DNA of 64,000 nt from Coccinella septempunctata. Its lineage: Eukaryota > Arthropoda > Insecta > Coleoptera > Coccinellidae. Of the stretch, positions 33,120 through 44,829 are shown one piece after another. Position numbers and translations under genes: made by a program. The stretch's first letter is position 1; each line of letters starts with the position of its first letter. The DNA is taken from assembly GCF_907165205.1 (NCBI RefSeq), contig NC_058190.1:31089345-31153344 (forward strand), written 5' to 3'. The notes under the pieces are model-generated. The model was not told the origin of the DNA. It made no database searches and saw only the letters and a list, made by a program, of their open reading frames with translations.

Positions 33120-35110
33120 GAGGCACCCTGACAAAACCTCGATTTCAAGGTGTTTGTGTCTGTAACTTTTTCAAGCCTGCAGACTATCAGGTACAATCTT
33201 TATGGGGTTTATTTTTCTACTATGTTGTCGCTCTAAAGCAATCTTGCTTAGGTACTGATGGCATTTCATGCATTAGAACCGTATGTATCTAACTTCATCA
33301 TTCATAGATAGTTATGAGTATAAACTTATTAGCCAGCTGAACTTAGTTTTATATTCTAAGACCTTCTCTAGTTCATTAAATTGTTGATTTACGTAAACGT
33401 CAACGCGGGTCGTAGATCATTCGATTGGCGTTATGAGATGGTTTTAGTTTTAAAAATTTCATAATTAGGTGTTGTAAGGTTATTTAACGACCTTTAGTTT
33501 TCAGTTCAAATATTCAAAACAATTGCTTAGAAAATCCTAAGTTTTATTCCCTTCAAATTGAGCCTAAGTTTTTTAAATCAGTTAACACATACAGAAGAAT
33601 TGGCTGCATGGAGAATATAGTATAGGATATACTGATGTAGGGTTTCTGAAATACTCCAATCCCCAGTTTTAATGAATCATCCAACACGATGAACAATCAT
33701 CGTAAAGCTTATTATTCAAATAGCCCGAATAGCTAGAAACTTGTGTTTTTTCAGAATTTGGCTTGTGTTCGTTGAGAAATATTATTTCACGGCATCATTC
33801 TTGTCAGTCTACTCTTGTATTAACTCCACCCTTTTTCTTTACACTCGGGACAGCATGTTCCCCTCGAGGTTTATCATCATCCGTTTAGATTTTTGAAATC
33901 GCTAATGAGCCTTTTGAGACGGATGAGAAAACAAGTTCAATTATGTGTATCCTGGTCTTGTGTGCTTATTTTCAACAGTGTAACAGAATGTTTCTTTGAA
34001 AATGAAAAGTTTTCAGATTCATCCCAAAAATTGATTATATTAAAGGTTTAATTATTTTTATATCACTAGAATCACTCATTTTTGAAGTGACAAACATTTT
34101 TTGCTCCTAAGTGAAAAGCCACGACAAAAACATGAAATTCAGAGAAACATTTATCCCCATATGTAAGAAGCGAATTTCTTTTTGACAGGGAGTAAGAATG
34201 AATGCCATATTAGGTGGTTTGTATTTTTCCATTATGTTTTCCATTTTGTATCTTTTGTGACATAATCCATTCCGATTGGTTCTACTATTTGACAGAATGG
34301 AAGGATAAGATTAGTTTAAATAATTCACAAAAGCATTCGATAACCAATGCAATGCAATAAAGGGCAACGAAGAATCTTTACATGGACATGTATTTAGTCA
34401 TTTTCAGTTTCAAATAAAAATCCTCTCCCTGTGTGCAATACTCTGAAATCTATATCACACCATTAAAAAACGTAAACATATTTTCAATCCATAAAAATAA
34501 TAAAAAAATTGGTTCGAATTCAACTTTTTACATTGGAATGAGCACTGTCGTAAACGACATACCGTTTATGTTTTTCCAAATATCTCATATAAGTATGCCA
34601 TCTCTGGATTCATTCGAGCCATGATTTATAGAATGAGTGCTAAAAGCCATTTCCTGACATTCTAGCGCTATCGGATATCCTTTCGCTTTTCAGCGAATGG
34701 ACGATTTCTGAAAGGTTGTCGTTTAGCTTAACCTTTGTAGATTTGCCGGATTGAGGTTCTCAGGGGACACTTTTCCACATATCTCTGGATAAGGTACTAG
34801 TTGGAAACTTCATCCTTCGTTCATTCTTTCTAGAATGGGCTAACTCTCGAGGGTTATTGTTGTGGTGCTTATATTTTCGTCTTAGGAGATAACAAATTGT
34901 CAAGTTGGTATTACATTTTTATCTAACAATTAAGATCTATGGTTCGAATATGACAGTTGTAGAAGATTTTCAGTTATTAAGTAAGTTTGAGCATGACAGT
35001 TTCTAGAGTAAGAACTAGATGTGCAAATGAAGAGTTTTTCTTGAGTTTATAAGAAACGATTTATACTTGAAGTTGATAATTCAAGTTCCTGGAAGTATCT
35101 TAACATTTTA
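33120..35110. other. Stretch with no supported feature
   Basis: No exon, transposon end or strong inverted repeat recognised; possibly intronic. Confidence 0.4.
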
Positions 35111-35116
35111 CACATA

Positions 35117-36730
35117 CAGGGTATTTCATGAGTCGTCGGCCATAGCCCAATGGTGAATGCAGGTCATCCAGGCCTTTCAGAAAACTTGCTTATTTTGTAC
35201 CCTAAGGCTATTAGTTTATCGGAGATACGGGGTGATTCATGAATATTGACCTAAATTTGCGATAGCCGTAACTCTGGAATCCAAGGTCCGATTTCCATCA
35301 AATTTTATGGGTTTGTCCATTTCAGAAAGCTCTTCCAAACAGTTCATGAAATATCGATATTTTCAGGGCAGTACACAGAATATCATGATTTTTCATTCAA
35401 GCCCCATAATCTATATTTTTTATTTCCCTTACAGAAATTTCGTTGTTGCCATGAAAAACTACATAATTTATTCTAAGAAATTCAATTTTCACTTTGCATG
35501 GCACACATGTCACAAGGGAATAGGAACCGGACGAATTCATATTTTATGTCATTTTTTCGAAATGCGGTCTTGTTTTTATTCCTTCGGTGATAATATTTAT
35601 TATCCTTTGCCGAGGTTCTGAATTATTTTGAATTCTGTTCAATTCTTCCTCTTTTTAATCCCTCAGCACATACTGAGTGTTCGTAAAAAAGTGTTTAAAC
35701 GTATGCAAAGTCGAGCTGTGAATTCTTGAAATTACATATTGAACTTATATACAAATGATGTAAACCCTCTTGGAAAATGTATTTGCTTCATACCACACAT
35801 AACTATTAAAATTTATTGTTCCGAAAAACCTTAATCATTTTATTTCCTTTCATAAAACAACAATGAAGGAACCGGACGAATTCATGTTTTATGTCATTTA
35901 TTCGAAATGCGGTCCTGTTTTTATTCCTTTGGTGATATTATTCATTGTCTTCGGTCGAGATTTTAGATTTCTTAAAATTTTTCATTTTAAACCCTCAGTT
36001 CCCACTGAATGTGCGTGAAAAAGTGACTGACACTTCTGACTTCACGGGAGCATTTGCGGCAGAGGATAAAAGAAGCCTGTGCAGATGTTAAACAAAATCC
36101 CGATATGATAAGAAGGGCAATAAATAGCCTGATTTTAAGCGCTACCTTCTTTTTTGTGAACACTCAGTATGTGCTGAGGGTTTGAAATGAAGAAGAATTG
36201 AATTTCTATTAAATTCAAATTTTTTGAAATAATTCAGAGTCTCCGCAAAGGACAATAAATATTATCACCAAAGGAATAAAAACAGGACTGCATTTCGGAA
36301 AAAATACATAAAACATTAATTCGTCCGGTTCTCATTCCCTTGTGACAAGTGTGCCATGCAAAGTGAAAATTGAATTTCTTAGAATGAATTATGTAGTTTC
36401 ACATGTCAATAACGAAATTTCTGTAAGGGTTGTAAAAAATATAGATTTTGGGGCTTGAATGAAAAAAAATCATGATTCTGAGTACTGCCCTGAACATATT
36501 GATATTTCATGAGCCGTTTGAAGAAGTATTCTGAAGTGAATAAACCCATAAAATTTTATAGAAATTTGACCTTGCAGTACAGAGTTATGGCTAACGCCGG
36601 CCAATATTCATGAATCACCCCGTATCTCCGAAACTAATAGCCTTAGGATACAAAACAAGCAAGTTTTCTGAAAGGCCTGGATGACCTGCATTCACCATTA
36701 GGCTTATGGCCAACGACTCATGAACACCCT
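35117..36730. mobile_element. Nested foldback MITEs, CAGGGTATTTCATGAGTC ends
   Basis: The outer left end CAGGGTATTTCATGAGTCGT pairs with ACGACTCATGAACACCCT on the right. The inner element starts CGGGGTGATTCATGAATATT at 35228 and ends in its inverse at 36622, both flanked by TA. Inside, a block (GGAACCGGACGAATTCAT, TTCGAAATGCGG, TTTTTATTCCTT) occurs at about 35520 and 35870 in direct orientation and near 36300 inverted. The ORF at 35307-35621 runs through the palindrome and is not considered real. Confidence 0.75.
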
Positions 36731-36739
36731 ATATATCTC

Positions 36740-38750
36740 AAGATAGTTACAAATTCGGTAACCTGTTCTTGGATGTTTATGTTCTCCTTGCTTGAGAACT
36801 CAATGAGATAGTACAATTATTCTAATTTATATTTTTCACCGTTTCGTTGTACGGATGAATGAAGATATTGGTCGAAAACATCGAAAAACCAGTTTGAATA
36901 GAAAATCTCCGACGATATTGGCCTTATCTGAGAAAAAATTTCGCGAGGGTGGATTGATTGGGTCAAAATGGGCCTGATCAAAACTAGCTTGCGGAGCTTA
37001 TTGCTTCCGTGCATTAGAATCCCTGGTTTGAATCTTCTTCCCTCTCGATCAGCAGTGTGATATCTTTCCATTGCTTTATTTCTGATCCTCTCCATCAGGA
37101 TCAAAGATTCTGAAGAAAAAATGCCCCTTATCAGTTTGCACTCTGAGATTTTCACTGCTTGTGTTTAGGATGTTAGGAGAGAAAACCCATAAAAAATTTC
37201 AAGAAAAATGCCTGCTTTTAACACAAATCTTTTAATCAAGTTGATTCTTCACTATACCCAACATCGAATGATGCAAAAGGCTCTACCACTTTCCGTAAAT
37301 TTCTGTAAGGCGAGTTGACGAGTTCATGCTCCAGATTTCGACTTAACAGAAAACCTGTTAGGGTATTCCAATTTGAAATTCAAAATTAAAATATTCACCA
37401 GGTACAAGCAAGTGGGCAAAAATGTTTCAGGCCCTCAAAAAATTATCATCATGAAGTTTTCGTCGGATATCTAGTATCTTCAGATCTTTCATGAATAATG
37501 CAATAAAGTATTGAATAATAATAATGTAGCGTGAATTTAAATTGCAGGTCTCATAAAACTTCATGATATCAGTTCGGGTGTTAACGCGAGCCAAATGGAA
37601 AACCCTTGTTTGGGTTTAATGAAAACAGCTCCTAACAATTGCTGAATTAGCAGGTTCGTTTTCGAGAAGTGATATTGAATATTTCAGGACCGCGGACGTC
37701 ATATTATGAGGCAGCGAATACTTGCAATTTCAAACCTTCTAAAGTTCAAAGAGTTACTGCATTCATAAAGCTGACATTCTATATTGAATCATTTTTGTTG
37801 GATATTCTTGTGTGTTTCCATTCTGGCTCGAATTCTGGTTTCTCATTGTGCCTTCATCTAGAATTTATTTCGAAATATTTTCGTGGTATTGCATTTTTAT
37901 CCCATCAGTTTGTTTCCACTAGTTTTTTTTATTTTAACAAACCTAAATGTAAGGATGGTCATTATTGGTTGTATTTAAAATCAGTATGGTGTAGTAATTC
38001 ACCGAGTAATTCACAGTATGGGTATTTGATGCATAAAATGTCAGATACGGAATAAATGTCAATTGATTAGGAAATTAGAAAATTTCAAGTTTATCTTGAA
38101 TTGAAATAAGAGACAATATATTTTCCAGCAATCTCTCAAATTATATTTATTTTTCAAAAATATGAGGATTCCCGTGAGAATCTGAAAGGATGTGTTTTAG
38201 AATATTCATGTTCTATTCCAAATATCCCTTTTATAGCCGTGTGCACTGAACAATAATTATTTAACTTTTCAATCTGTGATCAAATTTCTAGATTATATTT
38301 CCCGACCTTTCTTTATCCTTAACATATTTCTTCCAAGGCTCAAAATTAGTGAATAATATATCCTCTGCGATATCAAAAAATGAGTAAAGTGAACATAAGG
38401 AAATACAAAGGAGAAATTTTTATTCTCATGATGATATATTTTGTTTGGTATTTTTTTCAGTTTGCTCAATAGCTCTTCTATGAGGTGTTTCAGGATTATC
38501 CATTCATCTTGGGAAAGCTTGTTTACCCTCAAACCGCTATATCTTTATTTATGGTCAATTCAATTTTATTTGTGTATAGAATTTTCGTAGTTTCTCGAAA
38601 TCATAAAAAAATATTTGAATAGCTGAGGTAGACGAATTCTGATTGATATGAACCAACCATCTGTAAATAATAGTTTCACATCTTTCTCCATTTTCTAATA
38701 CCTACTTATTTTTGATAATTTGCAAACAACAAAATTACTGTTATCAAGTA
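36740..38750. other. Stretch with no supported feature
   Basis: The longest open frame (37669-38055, plus, 128 codons) is hydrophobic and unrecognised, with no splice context. I do not call it a gene. Confidence 0.4.
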
Positions 38751-39082
38751 TAGGTTCAGGCTGTCCGAGTCAAAGTGTCCCTATACCTTATTGTTGAAAC
38801 TAAAGGAGCTAGAACAAAAAGTTAAATACAAAACTTGTCTGTAATCGATTGAACTTTCATTTTTTATAACCCACCTTAATACAGGGTGCTCCGTTTTTTT
38901 CCCTTTTGTTATCAACTTTCTCATATTAAATAGAACACCCTGTATATTATTGCATTTTTGAATTCCTTGTCAAATATTAAGGTAACTTGGGTGAGACAAC
39001 CATGGTCCTATATAGTACCGATTCTGAGATTAAGAATGTTGATATCGGTTGAAGGAACAATAAAAACCTAGATCTCTATGGC

Positions 39083-39122
39083 GACGTTTCGGTGGTTTAT
39101 TTCTCACCTTCCTCAGGCCGAG
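39083..39122 (-). other. Hammerhead-like motif (weak)
   Basis: On the minus strand CTGAGGA, an extra A, a GGTG/CACC stem and GAAACG. It has the same layout as the motifs at 7000 and 21942, and CUGAGGA still satisfies CUGANGA. It lies in an insertion within the level 2 arm of the nested complex. Confidence 0.25.
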
Positions 39123-39310
39123 AGATCAAAGCTCTATTTCAAAAATGGAAAACGTTTCTAATTTTGTCATTAGTATGAATGGATAGTTAAGGTTATCTTC
39201 AACATCGACAACAATGAATGTGATAAGATGTGCAAGCATATTGGCAAAGTCATAAACTCTGAGATATTCGACTGTTTCCCAAAATTTTGACAGCTGTAGG
39301 TGCTCACTAA

Positions 39311-39702
39311 TGGCCGTATGCACCGTTTGATTGAACAAAGCTTAAGCTCCAAAACGACGTTTGAGCATAGAATCTCTATGGAATGAAAGGATGTTTAAAG
39401 AATTACAGCGGGTTTCATAAAACTCTTACTCTCCGATCAACGATTTGACAGTCACTGGATTTCAAAAACGAACTCACTAAAACTTTTTCATTCCTATATA
39501 TATTGAACAAGAAGCAATTTAGAATCATTGAATAGATGTATATAGATCATAATTTGATTCGAGAATTGAATTCCGAATCCTTATGGCTGAATTATTGATT
39601 GAAAACAAATTGACGTTTATCTGTCAATCAAGCGTTGATTCCCCGATCGAGCTTTATGAAACCGGGGGTAAATCTAGTTGAATGAAACGGTGCATATGGC
39701 CA
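39311..39702. mobile_element. MITE, TGGCCGTATGCACCGTTT ends, TAA flanks
   Basis: The left TGGCCGTATGCACCGTTTGA pairs with TGAAACGGTGCATATGGCCA on the right. Both sides carry TAA, a 3-bp duplication. A second inverted block is CGGGTTTCATAAA and its partner. It interrupts the left arm of the level 2 foldback, as the uninterrupted right arm shows. Confidence 0.65.
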
Positions 39703-41848
39703 TAAAATAGCCGATTCTCTAATGAATGTATCAATACCAAATTTTGCCCAGCTCTTGTCAACATATTGGATCATACGTTACGTCTCTATTTGTAGCAATC
39801 TGATATACAGGGTCTTCAAAAATTAAAGTTGAAAATCAAATAGAAATTCAATCAAAACATTTTTTCAAATGGCAACCTAAATTTTTTTTGTTCATCATAT
39901 AGAGCAGGTTAAAAGGAGCAAAAATCTAAACTCTTTCTGTAGAGTGAATAATTTCAGAAATAGGACGAAAAAGTGCATTTTCCCGTAAAAACCAACGATA
40001 ATTAATTAATTGAGCTGATAGAATTTGGTAGTTACCAAAAGGTACTCAAAAATACACATAATTGTGTATTTTTGAGTTTTATTTTGTGTTGTCAGACAAC
40101 TACTTGATTATCTTGAGAAAAATGTATATGTTAGTTAAGTCTCCTTTTAAAATTGAAATGATTTAATTCTATTGGAAGCGAGTACTGATTATATGTAAAA
40201 CAGTCTTTTTGTCTTTCATTAGTCAATCTAGTTAATTAAATTAATCAAAAAATTAAAAGCAGCAACACTAATTATGGTTGGTTCTTATGGGAAAATGCAC
40301 TTTTTCGTCCTACAGAAAAAGTTTAATTAGATTTTTTGATCATTTCAAATTGGACTACATGATGAACAAGAAAAAAATATAGGTTACCATCAGAAAAAAT
40401 TTAGTTTTGATAGAATTTCTATTTGAATTTTTAACTTTAATTTTCGAAGAGCCTGTATATCAAATTGATGAAAATAGAGATGTAACGTAGGATCCAATGT
40501 TGACAACAACTGGGCAAAATTTGGTTTTATATATAATCATTAGAAAACTAGTATCAGCTATTTTTGTGAATACCTACAGCAGTAAAAATTTTAGGAAAAA
40601 GTCGAATATCTCAGAATCGGTGCTATATAAGACCATGGTTGTCTTACCAAAGCTACCTTAAAATTTGACTAGGAATTCAAAAATGCAATAATATACAAAT
40701 GAGAAAGTTGATACCAATAGAGAAAAAACGGAACACCCTGTATTAAGGTGGATTATAAAAAATGAAAGTTCAATCGATTACAGACAAGTTTTGAAATCAA
40801 TTTTTCCTTCTTTATCCTTTAGTTTCCACAATAAGGTTTACGGACACTATGACTCGGACACCCTGTACTATTGCAAAATGGCGAATGCAGCTGTGTTTTA
40901 GTAGTGAGCATTCAAGAAATCACTCAATGATTTAAGGATTGGATCTAGAAATAAGCCCAGTTTTTCTTATAAAATTTTTCGGTTTCCCAACCCCTCTTGA
41001 AGTAATACCCAGTCGAAAGGTATGTCAATTTGACAGCTATAAAATTAGTGAATGAAATGATACTATCACATGACATCGAATAAGAGTTCATTCCATTTTT
41101 GTCGGGGTATGAGATGTGTTGCTCTGACGAGGTCGAATGTGATCGGAAGCATGGTCAGCATCTAATTTTTCTCGACGAGGAGGAATTTTTTTTAATACTT
41201 TGAATGATGGAGGCTTGCTTGTTCGATTCAGGTTCTATAAATAATTTCGTTTATCATTCATCTGCCAGAAGGCGAGACCCATTTATGATTCTTTAAGAGT
41301 TACTTAGGATAATTATGGTAGGTTAGAAATTTATGTCTTGTCTCTTCTGATGAGCTCTTTATCATTTTGTGTTCAACTTTTGGGAGATTTCGAAGAAATA
41401 ATCAATTCTCATCCGAGTAAATAATTTTCAAATAATTGGTCATCATATTCAAAATAAGATTCTGAATATCATAACTATCAGATATCCATATCACCTAGAA
41501 CTTGAACATGTATATCGAATGTCATCTAATGAATATGAATCATGTATGTGAATGCATATTGTGTTTGACTGATAGGCCACTACAATTTCTGGGGAATAAA
41601 TTTTCTACTGAAATAATTATTAAATTAACAAGCACCAATAGTCTCAGACTTTACCAACACGAAATTTTCAGAAGGAGATGAATTCATTACAAATTAATTT
41701 ATTCATGTTAATAACCAAATACAAACTATTGAACAGTATAATCTGACAATGTTGTCAAATCGGAAACAGCTTTTCCTAAAATGTCACAGAAACATCGAAT
41801 AGAAAGAATGTTCTAACACGCCTCACATTTAATATTGATTGGAATTCA

Positions 41849-42121
41849 GGGTTGTTCAGGGAATTACCCCCCAGAGGGAATTCCATTGACGCTGCCCTAA
41901 GTTATTATTCAGAACAAAATCTCCAATCAGCCGGCCGTTTGGTTTGGTTTCGGGAGGTACAACGGAAACCGAAAAGTTATATAGCTCCCGTTAATCCCCA
42001 AATCAGTAAACTTTGCGAATCTTTGCAAAGAAAGTTCAACTCAGGGCTGACATATTCTGTTATCCCGCAAAAATTTGTTGTTGAATTGCCTGGGAGGAGA
42101 TTTGGGATTCAAGCGGGTTAG
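41849..42121 (+). CDS. Orphan open frame, possibly an exon
   Basis: About 90 codons open to TAG at 42119. It starts after an acceptor-like GATTGGAATTCAG and reads FRELPPRGNSIDAALSYYSE, then GRLVWFREVQRKPKSY and ISKLCESLQRKFNSG. The composition is richer and more protein-like than the surroundings. There is no nearby ATG; a possible donor (GGGAG|GTACAA) occurs after WFRE. I do not recognise the family. It could be an internal or terminal exon of the plus-strand transcript, or a transposon gene relic. Confidence 0.35.
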   Translation, partial: GLFRELPPRGNSIDAALSYYSEQNLQSAGRLVWFREVQRKPKSYIAPVNPQISKLCESLQRKFNSGLTYSVIPQKFVVELPGRRFGIQAG

Positions 42122-42129
42122 ATAGGTTT

Positions 42130-42975
42130 TTGGAGATTCAGGGTAGCAAATATTTTCTTCAATATATATTTAATAATTGACTTTTTATTTAATTGAGTTC
42201 TTTTGTTCTGACACACGCAGTTCTTTTCAAATTGTGCTCTTCTTGATGTAAGAAAATGTTATGCAGTGTGTCCAAATTTGAGATATGATAACGTCGATCA
42301 TTTTTTGAAAGGACAATCCTGATTTTTCACGACTATTCCAAAACGGAATGAGTTAGGTTACACATGCATAGCAAATAAAAAAAATGTATTCTTTGTGGGT
42401 GAAAAGATATTCAATAAACATCAACTAATTCGAAAATGAAGGATTCAACTCCATGAAATAATTGAGGCAATTCAAAAATGGAATGTCAAGATTATCAAGA
42501 GGTAAAGGAAAGTCGTATAATATCGCGTAGGATCCTAGTTCCTAATATCGCATAGTAGGGTTTTTCTTATATCATATTAAAGTAGACAGTCTCATCTACC
42601 TGCAGATGTCTGTACTAATACTATCCCCAAGCTGCTGAAATTCTACAACAACTACATATGCAACATGTGTTTTCGTCATATCGTCATTGAACTCTAAAAG
42701 AACTGGAAGGGCCTTTTAGGTACCGAAATACGACGAAAAGTGAGTCCAACTGAGACAGAAGATGTAGAGCCACCCATCTTTTTCTAATAGTTCGGCAACC
42801 AATCTAATAACCGCATCAAACGTCTCACTTGAACGTCCCGGGTTGTTTTTGTTGTTCGTTATAAACCAATTGACCGTGCGCAGAGAGAGATATATTGCTG
42901 GACATCTTCCCTTTCAGTCTTCCTCAGTTTGGTTGCCTGCATCGAGATGCCGTTCCAGTTCAATGGTTTTCGTTG
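42130..42975. other. Stretch with no supported feature
   Basis: No ORF of note, no transposon end recognised. Confidence 0.4.
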
Positions 42976-42985
42976 GTGCCATGAG

Positions 42986-43036
42986 CAAAGATTACAGTGT
43001 TAGGTTAGGTTAGTTAACCTAACTCTATAATCTTTG
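42986..43036. mobile_element. 51-bp palindromic insertion with 8-bp duplication, TTAGG core
   Basis: The left arm CAAAGATTACAGTGTTAGGT and the right arm, read on the minus strand, CAAAGATTATAGAGTTAGGT, join in a TTAGG/CCTAA centre. GCCATGAG flanks both sides (42978-42985, 43037-43044). The first bases match the ends of the 2-kb element at 18508-20504. Confidence 0.8.
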
Positions 43037-43428
43037 GCCATGAGATGTGTGCAGGCACTGACAAAAAGGACGCTTAATATGTGTGTGTCACCTTTGCCTA
43101 AACGAGTAACTCTTTTTGTGACTAAGTGAATATGTTTTTCATTTGATTAAAACGTATTTCAAAACAGCTTCAACTATACTATCATTGGTCCCAATTCCAA
43201 ATATCGCACGTAGGCAATAGTGGGATCACCTCCTATATGATATCAGGAAACCATTTCTTTTTAAATTGTGAATTTTGGCATTCCAAAATATATTTTTTTT
43301 TTATCTGATGAACAAATTGAGTTTGACGTTTGAAATTTCATAAAATTGAAAAATATAGCTTTAAGAAATGGCATTCGAAAACATACTCATAATAGGTAGC
43401 AGAAAACTATTTTTTATAGGTAAAAAAA

Positions 43429-44811
43429 CAGGGCCGCGCCTAGCCAAAGATGCGCCCCTGGGCTAATAATATAAATCCGCCCCTTTTTGTTATTCCTTAG
43501 AGTGAAAGTGTAAATAATCATTAAAAGAAATTTTTTTTAATTCATTTTTGGAAACCGAATGTTTTTTTTTCTTTTGACATCTGTAAGTATTCTTCGGATG
43601 AAAACTTGAATTTTAAAACAATTCCTCTTTATTTCCAACGAGGTAGGCAAATGTTGTTTTTTGTCGAAAAAAAAAACGAAATAAATGAATAATTATTCTC
43701 ATACTCCATAGTTGAACTCAACACAGATTATATGATTTTCACAAATTGAGTTTCAAACCACGACACGTGTTGCGTCGTCATCCACATGAAGATGCTATGG
43801 AAACACGAAACAGCGAAAAGGCTTTTTACCACGTCTAACAACTAACACAACTAACAAGTAGGAAATATTCTTATTCAGTGGTGAAAAAACAATAATATGA
43901 ATTTGGGCTGCGTCACACTATATAGAAATTATAAATCAGAACTGCACCATAAATAATTAAAATAAAAGAATATATCATCTTCCTGTTATTTGTGGAATCA
44001 TTTACGGCAGTACGATAGTAGAATGAATAATGAATCTATAACTCACCTTAACTGAATATTAGAACTAATTTAATTCATTCTCAAAACACAGTGTTCCTAT
44101 ACAACGGTTTGCAGTGCAAAATCTAAGTAAGATTCACGATGCACTTTTATTATTATTTGTGAATAAACCATGTCTTGTCGGCATTAGGGGAGGAATTTTA
44201 AGCTTGGGCATTGAGTATTAAACTCAATTGGGTTTAATACTCAATGGCTTGGGCGAAAAATATTCGCGTGTCAAAAATTCCTAACATCAAATGTATATAT
44301 CTAGTTGGAAGCCAATGCACAAATTTTTATATTATCCGAAATCATCAAAGGCGCCGCCGTCCTATCAAAATCGTAAATATATCAGTCGACCCCTCACGAT
44401 AGTGGACACTTTTTCTACAACTTATTTTGGATATAACTTATCAAGTTTGTCGGCATTCACTTTTATGAGTGTTATCCCATTACCGATCGTTTTTTGGTTT
44501 CGAGGGGGCTTCTTTGATATTTCAGAAAGGATTTTTATTTTCAATTCTCCAATCCAATCACATAATTGTTTCCGGAAAGAACTGCAAGATACAACCAAGT
44601 TTCCATATTCTCATTCTATAGAAATACACGAGGGGCTCATAAATTTTCGAGATTCATATTATTTTATGCATCAATTATCAAAAAGTAATTTTCGGATGAT
44701 ACTAGAATTGTGCGAAATTTATTTCTGGAATATTATTCATAAAAGACACGTTTATGTAATGCCACCGGGTCGCCTATGGCGCCCCTAAAGACTCGGCGCC
44801 CCTGGGCCCTG
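43429..44811. mobile_element. AT-rich block bounded by GC-rich ends, probable non-autonomous element
   Basis: The left CAGGGCCGCGCCTAGCC with GCGCCCCTGGGC, and the right GGCGCCCCTGGGCCCTG, are GC-rich islands around an AT-rich interior, as in some hAT MITEs. Matching 8-bp flanks were not found, so the borders are tentative. The 165-codon ORF at 44291-44788 has no recognisable domain and ends inside the GC-rich terminus. Confidence 0.35.
44209..44246. mobile_element. 38-bp palindrome with 7-bp duplication (CATTGAG family, copy 1)
   Basis: The arm CATTGAGTATTAAACTCAA faces TTGGGTTTAATACTCAATG, 18 of 19 positions paired. GCTTGGG flanks both sides exactly (44202-44208, 44247-44253). Related copies are at 54492-54531 and 62095-62116. 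Confidence 0.82.
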
Positions 44812-44829
44812 CCCATCTTGCCCCTGAGG

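Larger units (their letters stand above)
38757..40865. mobile_element. Triple-nested palindromic MITE complex
   Basis: Level 1: CAGGCTGTCCGAGTCAAAGT pairs with GACTCGGACACCCTG. Level 2: CAGGGTGCTCCGTTTTTT (38882) pairs with AACGGAACACCCTG (to 40740), flanked by TA. Level 3: CAGGGTCTTCAAAAATTAAA (39808) pairs with TTCGAAGAGCCTG (to 40455), flanked by TA. The level 2 left arm is further broken by insertions at about 39028-39256 and 39311-39702. No coding capacity. Confidence 0.75.

Noticed and set aside
35307..35621. 104-codon plus-strand ORF
   Set aside because: Runs through one arm of a palindrome; the other arm does not preserve it.
37669..38055. 128-codon plus-strand ORF
   Set aside because: Composition typical of AT-rich chance ORFs, no splice context and no family resemblance.
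40044..40077. 34-bp perfect palindrome as another micro-insertion
   Set aside because: No direct repeats at its borders; it lies inside the innermost foldback of the nested complex.
44291..44788. 165-codon plus-strand ORF
   Set aside because: No recognisable domain, lies within an AT-rich repeat block and ends in its GC-rich terminus; probably chance.
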